From Talpa occidentalis (taxonomy: Eukaryota; Chordata; Mammalia; Eulipotyphla; Talpidae): DNA of 64,000 nt. Below the pieces are notes generated by a model, which ran no database searches, was not told the origin of the DNA, and saw nothing but the letters and a program-made list of their open reading frames with translations. The stretch lies in the NCBI RefSeq assembly GCF_014898055.3, contig NW_023601433.1, positions 86,933,106 through 86,997,105 of the forward strand, read 5' to 3'. The translations under genes and the position numbers were made by a program. Every line of letters starts with the position of its first letter. Within the stretch, counting starts at the first letter, position 1. Positions 1 through 12,300 of this stretch are shown piece after piece.

Positions 1-40
1 TAGTTCTTGTATGCATAAATAAATCTTTAAAAATAAATAA
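1..40 (+). repeat. SINE tail cut by window edge
   Basis: TTCTTGTATGCATAAATAAATC followed by an A-rich run is the 3' end shared by the plus-oriented SINE copies elsewhere in the window. Confidence 0.8.
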
Positions 41-3000
41 ATGACTATGGGGTTTCCTGTACAGGTGGTAACAAAGTTCTGGAACTAGACAGAGGTGATA
101 CCCAACACTGAGTGCATTAAATACATAGTCAAATAGTTAAGACAGAGAAGTTTGTTATGTGCAGACACACACACCCACCACCCCAGCACAGAACCAGCAG
201 GCCATCGAGCAGGAGACAGAAGATGAAGGCCAACACGATGGCAGTGACCACAGCAGCATTCAGAATCCAGCCCCCCGGCCAGCTCTGTTCTCAGGCTGAC
301 CCACGTGCACCAGCAGAACAGGCTCAGCCTCTCACAAGGCACTTCTGTGTGATGTTCTATGATTCTGTCACTGCTGGCGCCAGAACCAGTATGTCTGCCT
401 CTTGCAGTTCTCGCCAATTCTGTCCTCCCCTCCCCCTTGAAGTGACACGTCCCACCTGAGTGGCAACACAGATGGTTTTGGTTGGAAAAGAGAAGGCCTA
501 ACAGGGAAGCAGACAACAAAGACAGTTTCTAGCTGTTCTGGAGGTCACACAAGTCCCCCTAGTTGAAAAGCACCTCCTCAGAGGGGCACAGTCGAATGAA
601 CGGGAACTGTACCATCTCACCTGGAGATAGCTAGTGCAGCTCCTGACCATCCTCAGCCCCGGGACTGTCTACACCACCTGCTTATAGCAAGACTCAGAGG
701 ACGCGCCACAAGGCCCTGCCCCAGAGGTGGGCACTCTCATGCTGACACATAAGCTTGCGTCCCGGCCTCCTGAGAGCTGGGGTAAGAAACCTCGAAAGGC
801 TTATTCTGTGAGGTAAAAATGATGAACAGGAAGTAAAACAGCCATCGTGATGAAGCAAGTGGACACCCCAAGCCAATAATGGCAGCAAGACCTTTAGGAT
901 GCAGAACAGACTCTGGGAAGTCCTGGGTTTTCTGAACGAAAGAAATATTTGAATGAGGAAGAAGCAATAGAAGAGAGGGTGTTTTAACAGCACAGTTTGA
1001 CTCCATCTGTGCCAATCGCAGCTCAGAGGTCACTTTTTTGTATCTTGGTAACAGGAATTACGAAGTCAGAGACGGCAGCTTCATCCCCAGGGCAGGACAG
1101 CGCCTCCCCTCGGCCCCGCTTCAGTCCTGGAGGCCACCCGCTTCTGAGCCTCAGCTCCCATCCACAGGCCAACTCAGCAGGGGCTGCGGGCTCTGCACAC
1201 GTCAGGGAACCCAGGGCTGGTGGCGAAGCAGGACAGAGCTGGCCTGGTCAGCACCCACCAGCTTGTGTCCACCGCACCTCTGCTGTCCTACACTATGATC
1301 ATGATGGTTTCCTGCTCAACAACGAGGCTTCTGCCCACACTGCCAATGCTTCTGAACGTGACCAGCTGACCACCTGGCTGGACTGTGAAAAAGAACATGG
1401 TGAAAATTCACAATTTTTCAGAAGCACAGGGACTCTGGATTCTTGGAGATTGTACAATATGAGAAATGGAGCCAAAAAATCAACCCGTATTCTTTACACT
1501 CAGCTGTTTGAGACAGGAGCTGGTGTCCACTCTTCTGGAAGGGGTGCCGAGCAGGGAGGCACTGAGTCCTCCATGGCATCCACACCCGGCCTCTGTTGGC
1601 CAGGCTGGTGATGGTTCCGCTCACGCCGCCATCCTCCCCAGTAAGCACAGGCCACCCCGCTCCTAAAGGGAAAGTCACTGTCTTGGTGGTTCTTCAAGGC
1701 AGTTTTCCAACACCCTTCGAAGTCACTGATTCTGACGTTTTTGTTCTCAAAGTCTCTTCAGCAGCATGGTAATTCACATCCCAATGTGCAGGAGAGAAGG
1801 GCCTGGAGGCCTCGCCCTACAGCCTCCAGGGAGGTTCCAGCCAAGGTCACCAGGAGCAGGGAGGGCAGCCTCTGTGTGTCCATGGGCTGGGGACCCACCC
1901 TCGCTGCAGAGGCTCATGAGCAGAGATCAAACAGGCCGGGGAATGTGACAGCACTTCCCTTGTCAGAGGCGCCCGATGTTTTAGGAGAGTTTGTGCTGGG
2001 AAATGAAGAAGCCCTCGGGGCAAAGGGCCTCTGTTTCTCAAGAACTCCAGGGTCTCACACCCCAACGAAAGGAGGGGGCAATGAGAGGGGGGGCACCGCA
2101 CCACTTAGGTCTACGCCTCGAGTCTTTCCCGGACCCAGCCAGAAAGCAACCGAGCATCTTTGGACACTGTCAGCTGAGTTAAGCCAGTCACTGCCTTCTT
2201 TCTGCTTCCGTTTCCCCACTGCCAGGGGCAGGGGCAACAGCCGTGCCATCTCGGGGTGCTGTGGAGACTGAGAGAGACAACTGCCCCTCCCTGTACCTGT
2301 CACTGGCGAGTGCCAGCACACCTGAGCAGCCGAACCCAGCGGCAGCATCACCCCAGAGTCCGGAGGGACGTGGCCTCACTCGCAGTCAGGGAGTTGTGGA
2401 AAAGTCAATGGGAAGGCCTCACAGTCTGAATTCAACTCGCCAAAAAGTGCTCCCCACCCACTGTACCCCGTCAGTGGGGATTCAGAGCCACCCTAGCGGA
2501 CACCATCCCCTGGAAGTGCCCCACCAGGGTCCATGACCGCATAGGAAGTTTCGCTTAAAACTGCATTTTGAGCTGCTTCTCTGAGGTCAGATGTGGCTGG
2601 CTATTTAGCACTTTGGCTCAGGTGTCAAAGATGAAAAGCAAAATATAGTCTCCACTTAAATCAGTTCTGCTCCAGGTCTGGCCAACTTGCCAGAAGCCTG
2701 TGCTGTCTGAAAACAGGCGCAAACGGGCAGCGCAGGCCCCTCCACGCTCAGGCGCACCCCGCAGGGACACACCCCAGGGAATGCCTTTGAATTTTTTAAT
2801 TTAAAGAAAAGTATGATAGTATTTCAAACCAGCAACTGACCCTCACACCAAATCAATGGTCTGGGAATCTGTTTCCTTCAAACTAAATTTGATGGGGGGA
2901 AAATGGGAAAAATCATTTTGAAATCCAAGCAGTTAAGTGCAGGGAGAAGGCATTACCCCGGCCCGTCTGAAAGCATGGTATGAGGTCATCTCACAAAGAT

Positions 3001-3189
3001 TTTATTTTCCACTTGCCCGCTCACTCCTCCCCCAGGTGCTACCGCAGCCACTTAAAAACAAGGAGACACATAACCCAGGTAACTGGGCTCCCACTGGAAC
3101 CACCCACCCGCACCCGCCCGTTGGCGGAGCTCCGGCACCGCCGCCGGGAGGGACAGGCCCGGCAGAGCGGCCCGGCCCGGCCCACTGAC
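41..3189. other. CLIP1: Intron left of exon 18
   Basis: This is CLIP1 intron. Several modest open frames on both strands have no recognisable protein and no splice logic. Apart from the SINE tail at 1-40, I see no gene, RNA or clear repeat. Confidence 0.7.
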
Positions 3190-3310
3190 CTTCTGATGAC
3201 TGGAGACCTCGTCCCGGCTTCTCCCCAGCTCCTCGGCAAGTTTCACGTTCTCTTCTTGCAACGCTGAAAGCTGCTGGGACTTCTGAGCTGCTGCCTGCTT
3301 TAGGGTTTCT
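3190..3310 (-). CDS. CLIP1: CLIP1 exon 18: coiled coil, last exon in window
   Basis: This 121-nt exon completes the Ile codon and encodes [20 protein letters not shown] to [12 protein letters not shown] (residues to 1147 of the standard form). Acceptor TGTCCTTGCAG precedes 3310 and donor GTCAGT follows 3190, phase 0. The next known segment (LEEERSVLNNQL) is not found at 1-3189, so the remaining rod and zinc-knuckle exons lie off the left edge. Confidence 0.95.
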
Positions 3311-6300
3311 CTGCAAGGACAGTGAGCGCAGGGTTACCATAGAAACAAGACAGGCAAGGAAACTGTGGGAGACGACCAGCTTCACAGCACAGAGGAAAAT
3401 ATATCTGGGTCACGTGCCTGACAGGATCCACTCTACTGGGAGGCGCTGTGGCCTGCGGGCTCGGGGGCCAAGCGGCGCTGACCTCTGGTGGGGGCCGGTC
3501 GCCCCCAGCGATGACATTTATTTTAAACCCGATGAGCGCTCTGTGCACACTCTCACCGCCCACAAGCACCCGGCTCCAAGCATCCCCACAGTGACGGCGA
3601 TGTTACTATAAAATAAATGATGGATGGAAACGGTCAGGAATCCTCTCCAGGACTGCCCACCAGGGAGTCAGATGCCAGCCCACTGCGCTGGCGAAGGCTT
3701 CACCGCCGAGGCGCGCGGCTCTCACTGCCCCGATCTGCCGTGCGTCTCTCCCAACAAGTGAAAATCTGATCGTCCCATGTGCCAGTATCCATCAGAGTCA
3801 GGTGCTGGCGTGAGTCTGAACCTATTTTTAGAACAACTTGAGGTGGGATGCCCAAAGAAAATGCAGTTTTCTAATTATGTGCCAGGTGTTTTATTTGGAA
3901 GGTCATCCCCCTGCACTAACCTACACTCGGGGAGCAAGTGAGAACAGAGCCCCGCTGGCCTGCATCACGAACATCAGCACTGAAACGGGGGATGAGCACA
4001 TTCACTAGACATCTTCCCAAAACTAAAGTTAGTCCAAAATGCATATCCCAAATTATGACCCTTTACATGAGGGTATTACAAGCATTTGATCACTGCATTT
4101 TAGTTTGATGCCCTAGAAGGTTTTGATGCGATTATGAATCTGAAGTCTGTGCTGGCTAAACTGCATTTAGCGGCCTGTCCCGGTGGCTGGATTCTGAATC
4201 GAGTCAGTGGGTGTGAACCCATCCGTGCTGCATGAACATGTCTATTTTTGACTGCCATTGTCTAAGGGTGGCTGCGCGGTCCCCTCCGAGTCCTTAGTCT
4301 CTAATTCTCCATCCACCCATGGCACGCACGCTGGGAGAAAGTCAGGAAGACTTGGTTGGATAGATCTGTACAAAAATTCTTCTAGTACATTAAATGAGGG
4401 ATTTTACATTGATGTTCATTTAGCAAGTGAAGAAAAAACTGAGTAGGGATTTCCAGAATCAGAAATTCAAAAGCTAGGAGGCTTGATTTTAATTATGGAT
4501 CCAAATACAGACAGAGACACACACACCAGCTAAACTTCATCTTTGGGTCAAAGTTCATTAGTTCTTGACACATGAGATTTTACATCTCTCATTTTATGAA
4601 ATCATCGAAAGCAAAACCTCTGGGTTCTCTGCCTTCACACAGCATTTGTGGCCTGTCGGTAATAAATCTGTGATCCTGCTCTTTCCCTTTTAAACATTTT
4701 CTTTTTTTAAGTTTCTTAAATCCTTGCTTTCTCTATTAACAGTCCATAATAAGGAAAAATCAAAACAAGGAGTCAAAGAATTATCAAAAGATCCTCTTAG
4801 TATTGATTTAACAAATATTTACTATTTCAAGATTTGCAAAATGTGTTCGTGTACACTTTTTCACTTAATCCTCAAAGTCCAAGGAGGTTAACGTCATGAT
4901 TACTATTTTAAAGGCGAGAACACCGAAGCTGGGGGAGAGGCAAAGATCTGGCCCAAATCACAAAGTCAGCATGTCGTAGGGGCCAGAGAGCCGGGGCGAG
5001 GGCGGGCGGAGACCTCAGATGTGCCTCAAACACGGAAACCCCCTCACTGCTTCTGAGAACAGAGGGGCCGTGCGTGGAGGAGGCTCTGATAGCCCAGCTC
5101 CTGGAAAGAGTCTAAGGGATGATTCCGGAAATACCTGCAAATGTACTGCTAACAAATTTTTGAGCTACTTTTCTTTCTACATGACAAGACATCAGGAAAC
5201 AAAAGACTGTCAGTTTTCAAGCTGGCAGGTAGGCATCCTGGGGTCCTCCCCACTGCGCTGCACCCGCAGGGCCCACGCTCTGGGGAAGGGCATGGGAGCG
5301 AGGCAGGCAAGTGAGCGAGGGGCCACAGCGGGCCACGGTCTCCGGTTCCCTGTGCTTAGTTCCCGTAGCACAAGGCAAGAGTGTTTACTATTCATTCAGT
5401 GAAGGGGGCACAAAAATGATTTTCTTGGTAATGGAGCGAGACCACCCTACACCAAGGGCCTGGAGCGGGCGAGGACCAGACCCAAAGGGGCTGTCGCAAA
5501 AGACTCCTGAGGAGCCCTGCAGGAGAGGGGCCAACTCCCAAGACCGTCCTGGCCAGGTCCACCCTAGCACTGCCCCTCTGTCACCCAGCACAGCCCAGAG
5601 GACCCAGAGGGCCCGGAGGCGGGGACACAGCAAGAGGTCTCTCCTGACACCCGAATCCCTCTTGGCAAGTATCACTCTGTGTTAAGTATCACTCACTGTG
5701 TTAAGTATCACACAAGTATCACTCGCCTTCTAGTTTAATCCAAGCTTTATGAATAAACAGGATTGAGGATGATGTCTTAAGAGAGCAGTTTAGAAGTGAT
5801 GCTTTTTTTCTGTTTAAATCTTAACTATTGGATTGGCCCGACCTGGAAGAAAATGATAAACCCTCGCGGGCCAGGAGCACATGTCCCTCCCAGCTTCACC
5901 GGACCTAGCGTGATGGACATATTGAAACATTCACCAGACTCAGAGATTTTAAATTTTTTCAGTTTAAAAATGCCAGATAAGGGACCTCCCTGGTGGTGCA
6001 GGGGTTAAAGATAAGCGCTATCAAGCTATCTGCAGCCTCTATGGCCTGAGTTCGATCCGCGGCCGGGGAGCTACCCACATGGCCAGCAGACCTCTCCTGT
6101 CTCCCCGCTGCTCCCCTCAGCAGTGTGTTTCAGTGGATCTGCCTGTTCTATTCCCCACTGTCTCTGGTGAATCCTCTCACTCCCTGCACCTCTGGCCTGT
6201 ACCCCAGCTCCTGCATGTATAAATAAAATAAATCCTTAAAAAAATCCAGATAAAAATCAATAACCATGACCCCAAACTTAAAGGATAAGTGGTGGTGCTG

Positions 6301-9300
6301 AGAAAGGAAACCTGGGCAGCCTGTTGCCCTGAGCTCAGCCTGGCTGGGAAGTAGCACTGGATTAGTGAGCATCTTTCCAGGCTCTGCTCATGTCATTTCA
6401 CACGCACCCCACTTCCATGCTAGATGATCTGATTACTCTGAAAATCAAGATTATTGGTAATCTTGAAAGTGACATGCTGTTTTTTTTCTTTTTTCTCCAT
6501 GGGAAGGGTTTTTTTTTTTTTTTCACGATTTATGTATTTATACAAGAACTGGGGTACAGTCAGAGGCATGGGAGGGTGAGAGAATCCACCAGAGACAGAG
6601 TAGGGAGCAGAACAGGCAGACGGACCAAAGACACTGCTGAGGGGAGCAGCAGGGAGACAGGAGAGGTCTGCCGTGCCATGCAGGAATCTCCCTGGCCAGC
6701 TGGGAATTGAATCCGCGCTGCAGAGGCTGCAGACAGCTTCACAGAGCGGCGCTCAACCCGCTGCGCCACCAGGGAGGCCCCTCCATGGGAAGGGCTTTGA
6801 GGGGTGTATTAATAAAGGGTGTGACTTTCCCAGCGTCAAGACCGGCTACTGGGCAGGTGCCACGGTGACAGGCTCCCACTTCAGTGCATGGTCCCAGGGT
6901 TCATGTGGCCACACACACCCCCCTTGTGTCCTGACCCATCACCAGGCTTATTTCACTTTGTTCCTCTAACATCTCTGTGTGGGAAGGGTGGGGGCGCTCA
7001 GGTCCGCAGGAGTATTTTACTTTATGTTCTTGTCAAGTGGTTCTTAAGTAACTGGCACTGTTCACTTTTGTGAGTTCCAACAAATTCCATAATTTCCCTC
7101 AAAGGAGCTCAACTTACATTTCTTTCCTGAATTCTTCCATTTTTTGATTCTCCACAGTCAGAAGTTCTTTGGATTTGTTCAGTTCTTCCACATTTTTCAA
7201 GTTGTTTTCTTTAAGTGTATCCAACTTAAAGACCAAGAGAAAAAGACTTGATGAAATTATTTCATTTTCCAAAGACAAGACTGGAAAGGCAAATTATAAA
7301 TGAAAATACATGTTAAAAAGGGAGGAGAAATGAGTTACTTGCAAAATCAAAATTAAAAGTCACCTGGGAGAAGAAATCACAGGTGACCAAATCTTTTATA
7401 AATTGCATTCCCTCCCCCTAACATTTAGTCAGGCAGCTCCTGTACTCCTGGCCAAAATGGCATGCGGAACTTCTACATAAATAAGCAGGTCCCGCTCACC
7501 TATGTATAATTAGCAATTTTCCAGTTGAAGCATCTTAAAAAAAATCCATAAATAATCAGCAAGGATTATTCTTTATAATGAGAAGAACCCCCTTTCTAAC
7601 CCACTTAAAAAATAATAATATGGTCTTGGGCCTCCCCTGGTGGCCCAGCGGTTGAGCGCTGGGCTGCAAGGCTGCCCGCAGCCTCTGCAGCACCTGTTCG
7701 TTCCCCGGTCGCCAGCGAGGGTCCCACAAAAAAAAAAATTAATAATAATACGGTCTTTTCCAACATTGGTACCAAATTTATATTGTCCTCATTACAAAAG
7801 AGATTTGAATGAGAAAAAAAGTAAATGGGAAAAGATTTAGTTATCCATTTGAACCTTGATCTGAAAAAGAAAAAGCCACATGTGAGACCGGAAAGCGCTC
7901 ACACCGCACAGCCCGTGGCCTCCTGTGGGGGTGCAGTGGCCGGAGGCCCAGCTCCTGGTGGGGAAGCTGGACCCGAGTAGGGGGGTGCAAGCCACCATGG
8001 GCTGCGGGGAGAGGTGGGGTTCCACGGGTGCTCCCCAGCTAGGTGTGGGTGTCCAGGGCAGGGGCGGCCGGGTCACCCTACTGGCCTCCTGGGGGATTTG
8101 TGCAGTTAGCACCTCAGGCGGGGCCACGTGTCACCAGTTAGGAGCCCAGAAAGGGCCTTAACCACCGTCTTCCTTTCAGTGCCCTTTCCCGTCCAGATTC
8201 AGAGTAAGAAAAACAAAAAACAATTCCTAAGAAAGACACTAAGGGGAAAATTATGGAAGTAGGTAAGACTCCACATTCTGTCCTCAGAGGTTAGAGACCT
8301 ACCCTCAAATCTGCTCTTCTACTCAAGCGGCCGCTTTATCTGTGTTTTTTTAACACTTTCCTATCTTTTCCTTACGCCGCCTTCTCTCATCCTACAAAGG
8401 TGCTCCTTTGCTTGTTAAGTTTTATTTACCTTACGGTTATCTCAAAATTTCATGCCTTTACAGAGTTCCTTCTTTGGCCTTCCGCAGTGAGAAGGCCTAG
8501 TTCCACGGGAGCTAGTCAGCGTGGCCGTGTCCTCGCTGGCTTTCCTTCCTCCATGTCTTACCTGCCTCGCACTTAAAAAAAAATGTCTCAAGTGCAAAAA
8601 ACTTCACACAACTATTTCAGCAAGTCAATCTGCTGAGCATGTAGCAGCAGCTTCCAAAGAAAGGGTCGCTTTGAGTTCAGAGGAGGGGGGGAGCGACCCA
8701 AGAACAGTACAGGGATGAGAAATGCCACTTGTGGATGGAACCAAAATTATCTTGATGCTGCAGATTTGTCTAAGACCCAAACGCGACTCAATCAAGATAA
8801 CACGGGAGGGAAGTGGTACTGAACTGGGCCTCTGTCGAGCTAGGGCTGAGGAATGGAACTCAGCAGCCTAATGCCAGGAGAAAGTTGAGGGGAAATAATG
8901 TATGTGACTTAAAATTAAAATTAAATTAAATTAAAATTAAAGCTACAGGAGCCGAGGCCATCACCAGCCTCATCAGCTCTACTGCCGAACAATTATCAGG
9001 GGACGTCACATTCTTAATGTTTCCCCCTCATTTTTAAAAGGTCTCTCCTACTAAGAAAGAAGGAAGTAATAAGCTTTATTTAATATTATCACGTTCTGGT
9101 GCACATTCGATTCCACTTGCATACACCAAACCTGCATGAGACTACGCTTCAAAAAATAAACAATCCTGAGTTAGTGATCAAATATTCCGTGGAGTCGATA
9201 AGCTGTCCTTCGTACAAAAAGCCATTTAAATCTGATTACTTCATTCTGCAGTTTTTCATTTGTTTGCTTGGAGTCCTCCAAGGAGGCCAGAGTTTCCGTC

Positions 9301-12300
9301 TTCTCTTTGGTCATCTGCTCCATTATCTGCAGGGCGTCTTCTGCTGTCTGAGCCGTCTGAACAGACAAGAAAGCACCGTGAGGATGGGGGACACCCCTCC
9401 CTGGGCTGCCGGGTGGGGCTCAGTGCCGGGGGGACCTGGTCACCAACCCCACCCCACACAGGACACAACAGGAAAGGCCTCTACTCTGGAGTAGAGCAAA
9501 ATTAGACCCTTCTCATGCCATTTTTCAGTGAGCCCACTGTAACCCATGCATTCAACACATTCTCCACCCTGCCTACACCAACATCCTCCTGGACAGGCTC
9601 CAAGGTCAAGCTCATCAGTGTCTGGATTTTCTCAAGCACAGTTAGAAGGCTGTTCTTGCCATTTTCAAATCTGAGGCTTTGGAAGTCACTCAGAATTCAG
9701 GTTTGGAATTTTTCAAATAGAATTAAAACTATTTGGGCAAATATTCATGTGGGGCTCAAGTGTTTCATGAGAAGCACTGAATGGAAGAGTCAAGAAGAGC
9801 TGTGGAGAATGAATATAAACATGGCTGTGAATAAGAAAGATAATGTGCATTTACAGACAAATCCATGTAGGAGAAAAATAATCATAAAAATAAATCACAA
9901 TCTTTTCAGGCACTTGCTGACAATTTCATGCAGTCAAATAAAGCTGATAGCAAGTCTGTGTTCCCTACTTACTAATGGAAGATTTCACAGGGAAAATTTC
10001 TACGCCAAATAGATACAATCTAATAATTAAAAGCCAATGAAAGATACTATGTTTTAATTTATGCAACAGCGCCCTGTCACCATTGCTCTTAAGCCTTTAA
10101 GAAATACAGTTGGCTTCTTCATGAAAATCTCTCCTTAATTAATCAAAAACTATATCCTTCTTATTCACAGTTTGCAATTCTTTTCCCAAACTACTGCAGT
10201 TAGCAATTTAGTAAAGAATTGCCCTTTCAAGTAGTAACAAACAGCTGGAGACAGGTAAGCGACTGATTAGATGGGGTGATTTCCAGGCATGGCAGTGAAG
10301 ACACACACCTCAGCCGCGGCGGTGTTAGTGTGTTGTTAGTAGTCGGGTGCTGTCTACCTGAACCTCCTACTTTACCGTAAATGAGTGAAGTGTCTCGAGC
10401 TCTCTAATCTTAAGAGTGAGCTTGCTCTTGTCTTTCCTCAAAATACGGTTTTCATTTTGAGATTCCAGGAGATTGGATGAAATGTGGCTGTTGGTTTTGG
10501 CCAGTTGGCTGATCTCCTTCTGAAGGGTGAAGTAGCTTTCGGCCAGCTTCTCCTTTTCCTTCAGAAGCTCATCCCTTCTCAGCGTCACTTCTCGGATCTC
10601 AGCCAGCAGGCTCTTGTTGTCCTGCACCACCTTGGCGCGGTCAGCCAGGGTCACCTCGTGGTTCAGCCGGAGCTCGTCCAGGATCTTGGTGAGGCAGCTG
10701 TGGAGGTCCTGCAGTTCCAGCTTGGACTTGGACAGGACAGCAAAATCACTTTTCAGCGTCTCTATATTGGCAGCAAGTTGAGCCGTTTCTGCACTCAAGA
10801 GTTCCTTCTCCTGGATTATCTCCACCACTCTCTGCTCTGATTTAGTCTTCTCTTGGATCAGTGTGAAATTCTCAGCCCGGAGCTCCTTAGTGCACACCCT
10901 TAGTTCTTCCATCTCCCGCTCGAGGAGCAACGTCCTCCCGTGCAGTTTATTGCTTTCAAACACAGATGCCTCCTTTTCCTTTGCTCTGGCTTCTTTTTCT
11001 AGGGCCAAGGATTGCTGCACTGCCTGCGTCTCCTCCTTTAATTTCTGACACTCTTCCTGCAGGTTCAACCCGTCCCTCAGCAAGATGTTCTTCTCGGAGC
11101 AGCAAGTCTTGAGTTCGGCTTGCAAGCTCTCCTTGGCTCTCACTACATTGGTGTGTTCCCTTTCCAGATTCTTTCTGGCATTCTGAGCCTCTTTCAGCAG
11201 CAGGGACAGCTCACACTTGCTGGCCGCCAGGTCCCGGTTTTCCTTTTTCCTCTCCTGGAGCTCTTTCCTCAGGGTGTCGAGATCACCCAGCAGCTTCATC
11301 TTCTCGTGCACGATGATTCTTCTGTTTGCAGACTCCAGATCATACTTCCTTCTGAGGTCTCCTACGGCTTTGATGGAATTTTCCCTCTCGCCAAGTAAGT
11401 CGCCATTATGCATTTCCAGTACAGACTTTTCTTTCAAGAGACTCTCATGCTGCCTTCTGAGCTTAGTCATTTTCTGGCAAACCATCTCCTTCTCAGAAGT
11501 GAGGTACGTGATCTTCTCGTTCAGGCTTACCTCCAGGCGGGCGGCCTCCTCGGAGCACTTGTTGAGTTTTTCCAAGATGAGGTGATTCTCACTGAGCAGT
11601 TCTTCTTTCTCCGCCAACAGCCTCCTCTCAGATGAGGCCAGGGTTTCTTTCTCATGCAAGAGCTGAAGGCACTCGGAGTCTGTGATCTCCCGGCTGGCCT
11701 TAATCTCCTCTAGCACCTTCGTGAGGCTGGAGTTGGTGGCCTGTAGCTGCAGCGCCTCCAGCTCTGCCTTCCTCAGCGCTTTGCTGCTGCCGTCCAGCTG
11801 GGCGCGAAGACTGGTGGCTTCCGTGCTGAGCAGCTGTTGAACCTGGAGGGCGGCCTCCAGGCTGGCGTTGAGTTTCTCCTGCTCTCCAAGCAGCACTTCC
11901 TTCTCAAACTGCAGGTCTTTGTTACTCTGAGCAAGACCGTCTCTTTCCCCCTGGAGGGCTGTGCACATGTGGTCAAGAGCCGATTGTCTCTCTAATGCTG
12001 ACTTCTTCTCGGCCGTGAGGTCTTCCACCTCCTGCACCAAGGTCTGCTGGTCTTTAACAAGCTCTTTGTAAGAGCTCTGAAGCTTCTCAATAATCTCGTC
12101 CTTATCTGTAGCCAAGGCAAGGTTTTCCTTGACGAGCCTCTTGACACGATCCTCCAGCTGACCCTTTTCTTCCCGGGCCTTCCTGGACTCAGCCATCATT
12201 TCCTCTTTGCTGCACCGGAGTTCTTCCACTAGCGCGTGCAGGCTCACCTCGGAGGCTCGCAGAGACTCATTCTCCACATTTATCTTTAAAAGTTCTTCCT

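Larger units (their letters stand above)
3311..7117. other. CLIP1: Intron 17
   Basis: Intron between exons 18 and 17. It holds a MIR relic, a short tandem repeat and two SINEs, listed separately. No further coding sequence was recognised. Confidence 0.7.
7225..9239. other. CLIP1: Intron 16
   Basis: Intron between exons 17 and 16. It contains a short SINE (7628-7738) and a low-complexity AAATT run near 8908-8942. Nothing else was recognised. Confidence 0.7.

Noticed and set aside
1..3189. Search for the remaining CLIP1 C-terminal exons (LEEERSVL..., zinc knuckles)
   Set aside because: None of the expected peptides is found on the minus strand here, so they lie outside the window.
6390..6710. 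Open frames of about 60-106 codons inside SINE copies (also at 13288, 38350, 39416, 41591, 43193, 46475, 58176)
   Set aside because: They repeat the same peptide text because they are readings through the SINE body; not genes.
9515..10012. 165-codon plus-strand open frame
   Set aside because: No recognised protein, antisense within a CLIP1 intron, composition unlike a real protein; best read as chance.
10484..11635. Plus-strand frames of 92-122 codons across the giant exon
   Set aside because: They are antisense shadows of the leucine-rich minus-strand coding sequence (Phe/Leu/Ser-rich readings).
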